Shown: in pieces, positions 41,934 to 52,960 of the stretch
Layout of the letters: the number at the start of each line of letters is the position of its first letter
Numbering within the stretch: the first letter of the stretch is position 1
The notes under the pieces: generated by a model
Seen by the model: the letters and a program-made list of their open reading frames with translations, nothing else
The model's database searches: none
What the model was told of the DNA's origin: nothing
Position numbers and translations under genes: made by a program
Source of the DNA: Myxococcales bacterium
Lineage (GTDB): Bacteria; Myxococcota_A; Polyangia; Polyangiales; Ga0077539
DNA length: 64,000 bases
Reading direction: 5' to 3'
Assembly: GCA_013298625.1 (NCBI GenBank)
Contig: JAAFIF010000005.1
Coordinates: 1-64,000, forward strand

Positions 41934-42734
41934 TCACTTGATGATCGCGAACGTCTGGTGATTGACCGCGACGAGCCTCCCGTCGTGTCCCCAGAGCTCG
42001 CGCGTCTCGATCGCATAACCGCCGGCGCACGCGGCGCTGTGCGCGCGGTGATACAGCGGCGCGTCGGGGTCGAGACCGACGAAATCGCCGACGATTTCCA
42101 GTGTAAACGCGATGGTCGCCGTGGGGCGCGGCGCGCTCGACGCGACCAGGGCGCACGGCCACCACGCGTCGACGAGCGCAGCGATGTACGCCCCGTCCCT
42201 CGCCTCGCTCGGGTCCTTCGCGCGCACCCATCCCTCTGCCACCGGCGCGCCACCGGAGAACGGAAAGCCCGACACAGGACGAAACTCGAAGTGCGGCGCG
42301 AACACCGGACCCAGCGGAGGTCCGACGGGGATCACCTCCGCCGCGCGCCAATCTCCGAGCGCAGGAGGCTCGAGCCGCTGCCATCCCTCGAGGTCCACCG
42401 AGCGATCTTTCGCGAAGGTCCCGATCGCGTGCGCGCACACCGCGCCGTCCTGCGAGAGCGACGCGGTCGCTGCGGTGAGCCCCGCGCCAGCGCGCAAGAT
42501 CGTCGTGGTGACCGACGAGCGCTGCGCGAGCACGGGGGCCGCGATCGACGCCGTCATCGCGCGGAGCTTGCGCGAGGGGTCCGAGATCGCGCGCTCCATC
42601 GCGCGCACGAGCGCCGCGAGGACGAAGCCGCCGAACACGCCGCGGCCCTGCTGCCAGCCATCGGGGATCTCGATCTGCTGCGCGCCAAGCTCGTCACCGG
42701 TCGGGGTCACGAGCACATCCAACGAAACACTCAC
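41934..42734 (-). CDS. TesB-like acyl-CoA thioesterase
   Basis: A 266-residue double-hotdog protein from a GTG start that overlaps the stop of the WD40 gene (GTGA). VFGGFVLAALVRAMERAI near residue 34 and the C-terminal hotdog segment FTLEIVGDF... YAIETRELWGHDGRLVAVNHQ are typical of 4HBT_3/TesB-family thioesterases. Substrates of this family are medium- to long-chain acyl-CoAs; the specific one is unknown. Confidence 0.85.
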   Translation of the reverse strand: MSVSLDVLVTPTGDELGAQQIEIPDGWQQGRGVFGGFVLAALVRAMERAISDPSRKLRAMTASIAAPVLAQRSSVTTTILRAGAGLTAATASLSQDGAVCAHAIGTFAKDRSVDLEGWQRLEPPALGDWRAAEVIPVGPPLGPVFAPHFEFRPVSGFPFSGGAPVAEGWVRAKDPSEARDGAYIAALVDAWWPCALVASSAPRPTATIAFTLEIVGDFVGLDPDAPLYHRAHSAACAGGYAIETRELWGHDGRLVAVNHQTFAIIK

Positions 42735-44674
42735 TTCGACGATTTGCCTTTCTTCGCCGCAGCAGGCGCAGACTTCTTCGCGCTCGCCTTGCTCTTGGTC
42801 GCGGCGCGCGGGGCTTTGGGGTCCGCGCTGGCAGAGTCCACAGCGGCGCGAGACTTCGCGGCGGGCTTGGGCGCAGCGTCGAAGAGCTTCGGCACAGAGA
42901 ACACTCGGAGCTCTGGGTCCGAGCCTCCGACGACGAGCAGGGCGTTGTCCTTCGAGAAGGCGAGCGCGTCGATGCTCCCGCGCGCGACGCGCAGCGAGAA
43001 GCCGGACTTCGGCTCGCCGCGGCGGGCGAGCAAGAGGGTTCCGCTGTGGGTTCCTGCGGCGACGAGCGAGCCGTCGAGGGAGGTGGCGACGCAGCTGATG
43101 TTCGAGCCCTTGAAGGCGAAGACCTCGGGCGCGCTCTTGTCCGACTCGTCGCCGAGCAGCGTGATCTTCGTCCCCGCGGCGAGCGCGACGCGACCGAGCG
43201 CGTCGACCGCCATCGCGTTGGCCTTGGACACTTTGGCCACGTCTCGAACGGTCCGCGACGCGACGTCGATGCGCACGATCTCTGCGCCTGCGAGCGCCAC
43301 GAGCAGCGATCCTCCGGGGCCGAAGTGCACGCGCGCGTGCTGCCGCACCTCGGGCACGTCGACCCGCGTGCGCTGATCGCCGAAGAACACCACGCGCTCG
43401 CTGGCGACGCAGACGGTCCCGTCGTCCGAGACCGCGGTCACGCCCGAGAGCGGGCTCGACGCGACGGCCTTCCAGGTGCGCGTGTCCAAGATGGTCGTGA
43501 CCATTCCGTCGTACTTCGTGCCCGAGAGCGCGACCTTGGTGCCGTCCGACGACAACCCGGTCGACCACACCTGCGCGCCGCGCGTGCACTGAAGTTCGCC
43601 CGTACGAAGAGAGCCCCGCGCGAGCGCGCCGTAGTGATGCACTGCCACCACCGTGTCGTCGTCGAGAAACGCCACGTGCTGACAGCCGCCCGAGACGCTG
43701 GGCCGCTCGATGGTCCCCTCGGAGACAGAGACGCGCACGATCGCGCCGCGCTCGTCGTTGAGATAGAGCGTGTCGCCGTCGGGCCCGAGCGCCGCGCCCG
43801 TGCCGAGCGAGCCCACGCCGCTCACCGTTCGCTGCAGCTTGAGGTTGCTCGGCGACAACACGTGCGCGCCGCCGTCCTCCGCGCAGCACACGAGCGACTC
43901 GTTGTCGCGCGTGACGAACATCGCGTGAATGGACCTTCGCGATCCGAGGGCGTCGCGCTCGAGCTCGAACGTGCCCGTGCGCGGGTTGACCAGCGCGACG
44001 CGGCCCACGTTGTTGCCGACGAACAAGTCTTCGCCATCTGGCGAAAACGCCGCTCCTGCCGGGCAAAACTCGGTGTCTGCGACGCGGCCGAGGTGCGTGC
44101 CCGAGGGCACTTCCCACAGGTCTGCGCCCTCGTACGTGACCGTGACGAGCCGCGCGCCGTCGGGAGAGAAGACCGCTTTGTGCACGTACGGCTTGCGCGA
44201 TTCAGCGGTGTGCTCCCAGTGCGGAAGCTCGCAGACGATGCGCCCCGCGCGCATGTCCCACAGCGCCGAGTGCTGCTCGAACCCGCCGGTGAACAGCAGG
44301 TGCGGCGCGCCTGGGCAGCTCGCGAGCGCGTGCACTCCGCGGTGCCCGGTGTCGAGCGTGCGCACCAGCGAGAGCGTACGCGCGTCGAGCACGAGCACCG
44401 TCGCCGACCAGCCCGCGATGAAGAGCAGGACGCCGTCCGAAGCGAACGCGCAGAGCTCGAAGCGCTCGTCGCCGCCGAGCTCGAGGACGCGCAGGGTCGC
44501 GCCGTTCGCAGCGTCGAGCAGCTGCACGACGTGTTCGCCCACGGTGGCGACGGTCGCTCCGTCCGGCGAGAGCGCGAGCGAGCGAGACGACGAAGACACC
44601 CTGAACGGAACCGCGCCGAGCTCACGAACGAGGGCAGAGTGTTCGAGCGGCGCGCGCGACTCAGTCACTGTCAT
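42731..44674 (-). CDS. WD40/YVTN beta-propeller protein with histone H1-like Lys/Ala tail
   Basis: A 647-residue soluble protein. Repeated blades of the type SLALSPDGATVATVG, AVFSPDGARLVTVTYEG, AAFSPDGEDLFVG and TGLSSDGTKVALSG indicate at least two seven-bladed propellers. From about residue 600 the chain becomes Lys/Ala/Ser/Pro-rich (SKASAKKSAPAAAKKGKSSK), like the tail of histone H1 or bacterial H1-like proteins, which would bind nucleic acids. No signal peptide is present. The gene overlaps both neighbours: 14 bases with the dihydrouridine synthase and 4 with the thioesterase, so the three form a coupled unit. Confidence 0.88.
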   Translation of the reverse strand: MTVTESRAPLEHSALVRELGAVPFRVSSSSRSLALSPDGATVATVGEHVVQLLDAANGATLRVLELGGDERFELCAFASDGVLLFIAGWSATVLVLDARTLSLVRTLDTGHRGVHALASCPGAPHLLFTGGFEQHSALWDMRAGRIVCELPHWEHTAESRKPYVHKAVFSPDGARLVTVTYEGADLWEVPSGTHLGRVADTEFCPAGAAFSPDGEDLFVGNNVGRVALVNPRTGTFELERDALGSRRSIHAMFVTRDNESLVCCAEDGGAHVLSPSNLKLQRTVSGVGSLGTGAALGPDGDTLYLNDERGAIVRVSVSEGTIERPSVSGGCQHVAFLDDDTVVAVHHYGALARGSLRTGELQCTRGAQVWSTGLSSDGTKVALSGTKYDGMVTTILDTRTWKAVASSPLSGVTAVSDDGTVCVASERVVFFGDQRTRVDVPEVRQHARVHFGPGGSLLVALAGAEIVRIDVASRTVRDVAKVSKANAMAVDALGRVALAAGTKITLLGDESDKSAPEVFAFKGSNISCVATSLDGSLVAAGTHSGTLLLARRGEPKSGFSLRVARGSIDALAFSKDNALLVVGGSDPELRVFSVPKLFDAAPKPAAKSRAAVDSASADPKAPRAATKSKASAKKSAPAAAKKGKSSK

Positions 44675-45713
44675 GCGCGAGAGGGTCGCCCGACGGGCGG
44701 TCGCGCGTCGAGAGACGAGAGGCTTCGACCTCGTCGATCACGGCGCGCGCGGCGTCGAGCGTGCGGGCTTCGTTGATGGCCTTGCGCATCTTGGCTGCGC
44801 CCATGAGCCCGGCGAGGTAGCCGCCGACGTGCCTGCGCGCGGCCATGAGCGCGGCCTTCTCGCCGCCATCATCAAACGCCCACTGAATGTGCAGGCGCGC
44901 GAGCTCGAAGCGCTCTTCGCGCGTGGGGCCCGCGATGGCTTCTGCCTTGTCGAGCAGGGCGCGCGCTTCGCGAAAGACCCACGGATGATCGATGGCGCGT
45001 CGGCCGATCATCACGCCCTGGCAGCCGGTCTCGTCGAGGGCGCGGCGCGCGTCGGCAGCGGTCTTGACGTCGCCGTTGACGAGGACAGGAAACGTCACGT
45101 TCTTCCGAGCGCGCGCCGCCCACTGCCAATCGGCGTGGCCAGAATGGCCCATTTGCGCGGTGCGACAGTGAACGGTGAGCGCGGCGACGCCGACGTCTTC
45201 GAGCCTGCGCGCGAGGTCGACGATGGGCATGTGCGACTCGGGTCCGAGCCCGATGCGGGTTTTGACGGTGACGGGGACGGACACCGAGCGCACGACCATG
45301 GCGGCCATCGCGACCATGGCGGACGGCTCGCGAAGCCACGCCGCGCCCGCGCCGTTGCCGGCGACCTTGGGCACCCAGCAGCCGCAGTTGATGTCGACGA
45401 AGGCTGCGCCTGCGCGCTCGGCGACGACGGCGGCTTCGGCGAGGCGCTCGGGGCTCGATCCGTAGATCTGAATGGCCGTGGGCTGGTCGTCGGCGGACAG
45501 CGTGATCTTCTTGAGCGCGACGGCGGCGCCGCGGAGGAGGCCCTCGGTGTTGACGAACTCGGTGAAGCAGAGGGTCGCGCCGAGGCGGCGGCAGACCGCG
45601 CGAAAGACCGCGTCGGTGACGTCCTCCATGGGCGCGAGCGCGACGGGAAGCGCGCGGTAGATGGCGTCGAAGCGGGCGAATGCGCGCTCGTCACGCGCTG
45701 AAGGATCGTTCAC
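44661..45713 (-). CDS. dus: tRNA-dihydrouridine synthase
   Basis: Flavoenzyme that reduces uridine to dihydrouridine in tRNA. The 350-residue protein from a GTG start has the family's LAPMEDVTDAVFRAV at the N-terminus, DINCGCWVPKVAGNGAGA around the catalytic cysteine, VKTRIG near residue 155, and the phosphate-binding VNGDVKT followed by GVMIGRRAI. In the usual motif the cysteine is followed by Pro (GCP); here it is Trp (GCWVPK), and whether this is a subfamily trait or affects activity is open. A longer start at 45785 is less likely because it would run into the zwf leader. Confidence 0.88.
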   Translation of the reverse strand: MNDPSARDERAFARFDAIYRALPVALAPMEDVTDAVFRAVCRRLGATLCFTEFVNTEGLLRGAAVALKKITLSADDQPTAIQIYGSSPERLAEAAVVAERAGAAFVDINCGCWVPKVAGNGAGAAWLREPSAMVAMAAMVVRSVSVPVTVKTRIGLGPESHMPIVDLARRLEDVGVAALTVHCRTAQMGHSGHADWQWAARARKNVTFPVLVNGDVKTAADARRALDETGCQGVMIGRRAIDHPWVFREARALLDKAEAIAGPTREERFELARLHIQWAFDDGGEKAALMAARRHVGGYLAGLMGAAKMRKAINEARTLDAARAVIDEVEASRLSTRDRPSGDPLAHDSD

Positions 45714-45720
45714 GACGCGC

Positions 45721-45736
45721 TGTGACGTAGCACACA
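45721..45736. promoter_or_regulatory. CRP-like half-conserved site between dus and zwf
   Basis: TGTGA-N6-ACACA at 45721-45736 resembles the TGTGA-N6-TCACA consensus with one mismatch, in the 80-bp divergent space. It may be chance. Confidence 0.25.
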
Positions 45737-45793
45737 AGCGATGAACATCGCAGGCGCTGGGGTAGAGTCGCGCGCCGAGGGACACAGACGCTG

Positions 45794-47331
<1,538 letters not shown>

Positions 47332-47335
<4 letters not shown>

Positions 47336-48450
47336 CGGCCACCAGCGTTCCGCCTGGACCGATCGAGGTCCCGATCGACCAGGCTGAATCCGCGATCAAC
47401 CGCGCGTGGCTCTCGCTCGGCGACCCCGCCCGCGCGCGCACGCTCAACCTCGTGTGCGTCTGTCAAAACGACGCAGAGCTCGACTACGCCGTGCACGCCG
47501 CGCGCGACGTCATCCCCGGCCACCCCGGCCGCGTGATCGTCGTCAAGCTCGACTCTCCCGTGGGCGACGCGCCGGTGCTCACCCGCGTCGGGCTGCTCGA
47601 AGACGTGTCCAAACCCGGCGCGTACGTGGGCGAGTCCCTCGTGCTCACCGTCCGCGGAAGCGCGCGCGAACACGTCGCCACCGTCGTCGAGCGGCTGCTC
47701 GCGCCGGGCGTCCCCGTGGTGCTCTGGTGGCTCGGCGACGTGCCCGACGAGCCCTCTGCGTTCGTCCGGCTCGCGGATCGCTCGGACGTCGTCACCGTCG
47801 ATTCATCACAAATCGACCTCACCGATCTCACCACGCTGCATCGGTACGTCACGCAGCGCGCCCGCCCGACGCAGAGCATCTCCGACATCGAGTGGCTGCG
47901 GCTGCGCCCCTGGCAAGAGTCGCTCGCGCGCTTCTTCGACGACCCCGCGACGCTCGCGGGGCTGAGCCGCGCAGAGTCGCTCGAGCTGGCGTTTCACACG
48001 CCGTCGCGTGGGGACTTCGCCAGCGCGAAGGCCGCTCTCTTCGCAGGCTGGTTCGCCGCGCGCCTGACGCTGCGTACGCCCGCGACCATCCGCTGGGCGC
48101 CCCGAGAGAACGGCCGCGCCCTCTGGCTCTCGCGCCCCGACGGGCAGCCCTTCGCGCTCACGATGACCATCGACCATCGACCCGGCCTGCACGAAGGCGC
48201 GCTCACGCGCGTCACGGTCTCGTCCGCCGTGGGCGATCGCTTCGAGCTCGAGCGCGAGGGAGCATCGCGCGTCCTCGCGTGGCGCGGCGCGTGCGCAGGA
48301 GCCGTGCTCCCGGAGGCGGTCCTGCGCATCGGGCCCCCGGACACCCCACGCATGCTGCGGCGCCTGCTCGATCGCCCCGAGCGAGACGAGCTCTTTCTCG
48401 AAGCGCTCGCGCAAGCCGCGCCCTGGTTCGGCGGAGGCTATCGATCGTGA
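47332..48450 (+). CDS. opcA: OpcA-type glucose-6-phosphate dehydrogenase assembly protein
   Basis: A 372-residue protein that in cyanobacteria and actinobacteria binds G6PDH and modulates its activity and oligomer state. The match rests on gene order (zwf-opcA-pgl) and family-like stretches such as RTLNLVCVCQNDAELDYAVH and VVLWWLGDVPDEPSAFVRL. The GTG at 47332 is chosen because GGAGGAGG lies just ahead and it overlaps the zwf stop (GTGA). The in-frame ATG 12 bases earlier would sit inside that ribosome binding site. It is cytoplasmic, with no enzymatic motif. Confidence 0.85.
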
Positions 48451-49190
48451 GCGAGCTGCGCGTGCACTGCGAAGAGAGCGCCGAGCGCGCCGCGCACAAG
48501 GCCGCACAGGTGTTCGCTGAGGTCGTCGCCGAGGCCATCGCCTCGCGCGGTCGGTGCAGCGTCGCCCTCGCCGGCGGAAGCTCTCCCGCCGCGATGCACG
48601 CGGCGCTCGCGGACGCGGACGCACTGCAAATCCCATACGCACCACAAATCAAGTGGGACGCGGTGGACTTCTTCTTCGGCGACGAGCGCGCGGCGCCGAG
48701 CGACGCGGACGTCAGCAACTATCGCAGCGCGAAGGCCTCGCTGCTCGACCGCGTCGCCGTGGACTGGCGCAAGGTGCACCCGCTCGAAGCGTGGCGCACG
48801 GACATGGAGACCGCGGCGAGCGACTACGAGCGAGCGCTGCGCGAGGCGTGTCCCGGCGGAGCGCTGGATTTGCTGGTCATGGGCGTCGGAGAGGACGCGC
48901 ACATTCTCTCGCTCTATCCGCGATGCCCGGTGATCGATGAAGACCACGGCGCGCTCGTCGCGGCGCTGCGCGATCCGCCGATGAACCCCGCGCTCGATCG
49001 GCTCACGCTCACTCCGACCGCGCTCGCTGCGGCCAAGAGCGTGCTGGTGCTCTTCGTGGGCGCGAAGAAGGCATCCGCGTGGCGAGCGCTCGGACGGGAC
49101 GAAGGGTCGAGCCGCGAGCACCCGGTGCGACTGTTGCGCGGGCACCCTGGGGTGGTGCGCTGCGTCGGCGATCGAGAAGCGATGCCGTGA
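48447..49190 (+). CDS. pgl: 6-phosphogluconolactonase
   Basis: Hydrolyses 6-phosphogluconolactone, the product of the zwf enzyme. A 247-residue protein of the SOL/DevB type: VALAGGSSPAAMHAAL near the start, DFFFGDERAAPSDADVSNYR near residue 70, and LVMGVGEDAHILSLYP near residue 145. GTG start, with a 4-base overlap with opcA. Confidence 0.93.
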   Translation: MSELRVHCEESAERAAHKAAQVFAEVVAEAIASRGRCSVALAGGSSPAAMHAALADADALQIPYAPQIKWDAVDFFFGDERAAPSDADVSNYRSAKASLLDRVAVDWRKVHPLEAWRTDMETAASDYERALREACPGGALDLLVMGVGEDAHILSLYPRCPVIDEDHGALVAALRDPPMNPALDRLTLTPTALAAAKSVLVLFVGAKKASAWRALGRDEGSSREHPVRLLRGHPGVVRCVGDREAMP

Positions 49191-49231
49191 AACGCGCTGG
49201 TCGTTGACGAGATCGCTCGAGAGGGCGGATC

Positions 49232-52200
49232 GTGGCGAGCATGAGACTCAAGCACTCTCTCTTCGCGCTGGCTGCGGTGGCCGCAGCGGCGCTCACGCAG
49301 AGCAGCGCTGCGCAGGCGCAGTCGTGCCCTGCAGGCCGTACGTGTTTCTACGTACCGCCGGGGATGCCGATCCCGACGAACTACTCCGGCATCGGCTGGG
49401 ACATGGTGCTCGCTGCGCCGCGCGGAACGATCACGGGCACCTACCGCCTGGGATTCACGGGGATGGACACGCCGTTCACGGTGATGCCGGGCACGCCGTT
49501 GATCGTCGCGCTCGGGACGGACGCGGCGGCGCGGGGCATCGCGACGGCGTACGCGACCACGCAGAGCAACGGGATCTTCATCGTCGCGTCGAGCGGAGAG
49601 CTCATCGTGGACCACCGCGAGATCGTCGGACCGTGGCAGAGCTCGTCGACGATCAAGAGCAGCAGCTACTCGCTCGGGACTCGCTTTCGCGCGGCGGGCT
49701 ACGCGCTCAACCAGACCAGCACGCCGAACACTGGCCACGACTACGTGAGCGTGTACTCGCCCAACGGCGCGACGGTGACGTTCACGGCTCCTCCCGGGGT
49801 GACCGCTCCGTTCTGGGCCGACGGGATCGCGGGGCTCACGCACACGGTGACGCTCGCCGCGGGACAGACGTACATGATTCGCACGCAGCCCGGCTGCCGC
49901 GAGCTGCACGGCGCGCTGGTGACGTCGACGGACCCGGTGAGCGTCGAGTCCGGCGGCCGCGGCTGGTCCGGCGGGACGGGGTCGTGTCAGGTCGGCGGAG
50001 GCTGCGGCGACGACGGCGCCGATCACTTGATCCCGAGCACGGGCATCGGGCGGCAGTACGTGGTCGAGGACTTTCCCACGAGCGGCGCGGACGGAGAGCG
50101 CGTGCACGTGATCGCCGACGTCGACGGGACGTCGTTTACCATCAACGGCGGCGCGCCGATCACGCTGATGGCGGGGCAGACACACACATTCAACCCGTCT
50201 GGACTTTCGTACATCCAATCCAACGTCCCAGTGTACGTGTACGAAGAGTCCGGCCTCAGCGGCTGCGAGACGGACCTCGCTGCGATCCCGCCGGTCGTGC
50301 TCGCGCCGGTGGGCACGTGGCAGACGGACTTCAACGTCGTGGGGACGGGGCAGATCAGCGTGATCATCGCCACCGCCAACGTCGCGAGCTTCACGCTGCG
50401 GCGCGGGATGACGACGCTGACCGCAGCAGCGACGACGGCGGTTCCGGGACGCGCTGACCTGACGCGGCTGAGCTTCACAGGGCTTTCGGCGGGCAACTAC
50501 AGCGCGCGCGCGAACGGAGACTTTCAGCTCGGGCTTGTGACGTCGGCCGCCGGCGGGACGGGGTTGTTCGCGTACTACACGCCGTTTCGTATTCCTGGCT
50601 GCGGCGACGCGATGCGGTCGATGACCGAGGGCTGCGACGACGGCAACCTCGAGAACGGCGACGGCTGCAGCGACGCGTGCCGCATCGAAGTGGGCTCGCC
50701 GCTCGTCTGCGGGATGACCAGCGACTGCGTCCCGACGGGCCGCTGCGATCCGACCGGGCGCTGCGTCTCGCGCTGCATGACCACGGCAGACTGCGACGAC
50801 CGCGACGAGTGCACGACCGACGCGTGCACGCTCGCGACGGGCGTGTGCGCCAACACCGCCCTGCCCCGCGGCTCGATGTGCACTGGAGGATCGTGCGGCA
50901 TCGCCGCCGCGGGATCGAACATCGTGTGCGTCTCGTTCGCCAACGACCTCGACCGCGACTCGATCGCGGACAGCGTCGACGCGGACGACGACAACGACGG
51001 CATCCCCGACGCGGTCGAGGGCAACAGCGACCCAGACGGCGACATGATTCCGGCCTCGCGCGACACGGACTCGGACGGCGACGGGCTGACGGACATGTTC
51101 GAGTCGGGCTCGGCGATGCTCGACGCCAACGGTGACGGTCGCATCGACATGCCGACGGACAGCGACGGCGACGGGCTCGCGTCGGCGTTCGACACCAACG
51201 ACATGGACCGCGCGGTGATCTCGTCCCGCGTCGCGCCGCGCAACAGCGACGCGATGGTGCCCGCGAGCGATGGAACCGCGGACATGCTCGCGGACTTTCT
51301 CGACAGCGACGACGACGGCGACGGCGTGCTGACGCGCGACGAGCTCGGCGCTGGCGGCGTGGCGATGCCGGCCAACAGCGACGCAGACGGAAGCGCGCCG
51401 GACTTTCTCGACACGGACAGCGACAACGACTGCGTCCCGGACCGCGCGATGAGCGAAGCGGGCGCGGCGCGCACGGACCCCGCGATGCCGAGCGCGATGG
51501 CCAACGCGAACTGCACCGACGCGATGTTGCCGATCTGCAACCGCGCGACGGGGCGGTGCATCGCCGACAACGACTCGGACATGGATGGCATCCCCGACAT
51601 GGTCGAGACGCGCATCGGGACCAACCCGATGAACGCGGACAGCGACATGGACGGCGTCCCCGACGGCGCAGAGGTCGGCGCGGGACCCGCGTTCACGACG
51701 CGCGACACGGACATGGACGGGATGCACGACGCGCTCGACAACGACGACGACGGCGACGGCGTGCCGACGCGCGACGAGCTCGGCGCGGGCGGATTCATGA
51801 TGCCCACCAACTCCAACGCGATGGTCGCGATGGCAGAGGGAACGAGCAACATGTTGCCCGACTACCTCGACCCGGACGACGACGGCGACGGGATCCCGAC
51901 GCGCGTCGAGCGCACGCTCGAGGGCATGACCGACCGCGACGGCGACATGATCCCCGCGTACCTCGATCGCGACAGCGACGGGGACACGGTGCCCGACGCG
52001 ACCGAGCGTGGGATGGACGGCGCGACGCCGGCCAACACGGACGGCGCGATGGACGGTGCGGACTTTCTCGACACGGACAGCGACAACGACTGCGTCCCGG
52101 ACCGCGCGATGAGCGAAGCGGGCGCGGCGCGCACGGACCCGGCGATGCCGAGCGCGATGGCCGACGGCAACTGCATGGACCCGACGCCGGTGAGCAACCG

Positions 52201-52495
52201 CGCGACGGGCGCGTGCGAGGCGCGCGTGGCGACGGACGCGGGCGTCGACGGCTCGAGCGGCGATGGCGGCGCAGCGATGGACGCGAGCGCGGACGCGTCT
52301 CGTGATGCGGGCGGGGCGATGGACGCGTCAGGCGACGCGGGCGGGGCGCCTGGCGTGGTGAGCGGTGACGGGGCGTGCGCGTGCCGTGCTCCTGCGGCGC
52401 CGATGCGCGCGAACAACGCCGCGCTGCTCGCGGCTGTGGCGGCTGCGGCGTGCGTGGCGGGCGCGCGTCGACGCGCGCGACGGATCAGCGCGTAG
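49232..52495 (+). CDS. MYXO-CTERM protein with IgGFc-binding-like and thrombospondin type 3 repeats
   Basis: An 1087-residue exported protein. A signal peptide ends near SSAAQA-Q. The region to about residue 450 resembles the N-terminal domain of IgGFc-binding proteins (YTPFRIPGCGD marks its end). A Cys-rich myxobacterial repeat EGCDDGNLENGDGCSDACR follows near residue 465. From about 575 to 980 the chain is built of Asp-rich calcium-binding repeats (for example DSDDDGDGVLTRDELGAGG, DTDSDNDCVPDRAMSEAGA). It ends with an Asp/Gly linker, GACACRAP and the hydrophobic helix plus RRRARR of MYXO-CTERM, so it is probably sorted to the outer surface. GTG at 49232 has AGAGGG six bases ahead; ATG at 49241 would be too far from it. 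Its role is probably adhesion or matrix formation (inference). Confidence 0.9.
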   Translation: MASMRLKHSLFALAAVAAAALTQSSAAQAQSCPAGRTCFYVPPGMPIPTNYSGIGWDMVLAAPRGTITGTYRLGFTGMDTPFTVMPGTPLIVALGTDAAARGIATAYATTQSNGIFIVASSGELIVDHREIVGPWQSSSTIKSSSYSLGTRFRAAGYALNQTSTPNTGHDYVSVYSPNGATVTFTAPPGVTAPFWADGIAGLTHTVTLAAGQTYMIRTQPGCRELHGALVTSTDPVSVESGGRGWSGGTGSCQVGGGCGDDGADHLIPSTGIGRQYVVEDFPTSGADGERVHVIADVDGTSFTINGGAPITLMAGQTHTFNPSGLSYIQSNVPVYVYEESGLSGCETDLAAIPPVVLAPVGTWQTDFNVVGTGQISVIIATANVASFTLRRGMTTLTAAATTAVPGRADLTRLSFTGLSAGNYSARANGDFQLGLVTSAAGGTGLFAYYTPFRIPGCGDAMRSMTEGCDDGNLENGDGCSDACRIEVGSPLVCGMTSDCVPTGRCDPTGRCVSRCMTTADCDDRDECTTDACTLATGVCANTALPRGSMCTGGSCGIAAAGSNIVCVSFANDLDRDSIADSVDADDDNDGIPDAVEGNSDPDGDMIPASRDTDSDGDGLTDMFESGSAMLDANGDGRIDMPTDSDGDGLASAFDTNDMDRAVISSRVAPRNSDAMVPASDGTADMLADFLDSDDDGDGVLTRDELGAGGVAMPANSDADGSAPDFLDTDSDNDCVPDRAMSEAGAARTDPAMPSAMANANCTDAMLPICNRATGRCIADNDSDMDGIPDMVETRIGTNPMNADSDMDGVPDGAEVGAGPAFTTRDTDMDGMHDALDNDDDGDGVPTRDELGAGGFMMPTNSNAMVAMAEGTSNMLPDYLDPDDDGDGIPTRVERTLEGMTDRDGDMIPAYLDRDSDGDTVPDATERGMDGATPANTDGAMDGADFLDTDSDNDCVPDRAMSEAGAARTDPAMPSAMADGNCMDPTPVSNRATGACEARVATDAGVDGSSGDGGAAMDASADASRDAGGAMDASGDAGGAPGVVSGDGACACRAPAAPMRANNAALLAAVAAAACVAGARRRARRISA
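51399..52162. repeat. 104-bp direct repeats within the first MYXO-CTERM gene
   Basis: 51399-51502 and 52059-52162 are identical apart from one base, 660 bp apart (in frame, 220 codons). They encode the same segment DFLDTDSDNDCVPDRAMSEA and beyond. The near-identity at DNA level suggests recent duplication or gene conversion. Confidence 0.85.
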
Positions 52496-52960
52496 TCGCG
52501 TTCTGCGAGGAAAATCGCGGCTCTTGCGGGGGGATCGCTCGGGTGGTGCCCCACGTGTCGTCTCAGCGGGGGACGCTTGGCGTGCTCTCGTTGCGAGACG
52601 AGCAGAAGGAGCACGAGCGATGAAGACGAACCGACGGGCCGGCTGAGCAACCGGACCGCGCCGAGCGACAGCAGCGACAGCGACGAGCGGCCCATCGACG
52701 GTCGCGCAGTGAGCTCACGTCAGCACCGCTGCCACTGGCGCCGTACGTGACGCCACATACGACGCAGCGCGCCGGCGAACTCAGCGCTGCCCATGCCGTG
52801 CAACGTGTGAAACAGTCAGCGTCGTCGAGGGTCAAGTTGTAGCAGCCGACCGAGCCAACAACTCTGCGCGCAGCGCTGCACCGACCGACGCCGAACGCGC
52901 GTCGGTGTTATCCCTCGCGAGTTCACACCAACAGCACTCCCTTGAAGGACCAATGACTTG
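52496..52960. other. Intergenic stretch of 465 bases
   Basis: No protein gene, tRNA or mobile element is visible. The only translational signal is an eight-codon frame with a strong ribosome binding site (separate entry). The region has no long inverted repeat that I can see, and the next gene's ribosome binding site (AAGGA, 52945-52949) is at its right end. Confidence 0.6.
52604..52646 (+). other. Eight-codon open frame with strong ribosome binding site
   Basis: AGAAGGAG at 52604-52611 lies 8 bases before ATG at 52620, and the frame MKTNRRAG stops at 52646. It might be a leader peptide, or the remnant start of a lost gene, because MKTNRR looks like the start of an exported protein. Nothing else supports either. 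Confidence 0.35.
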
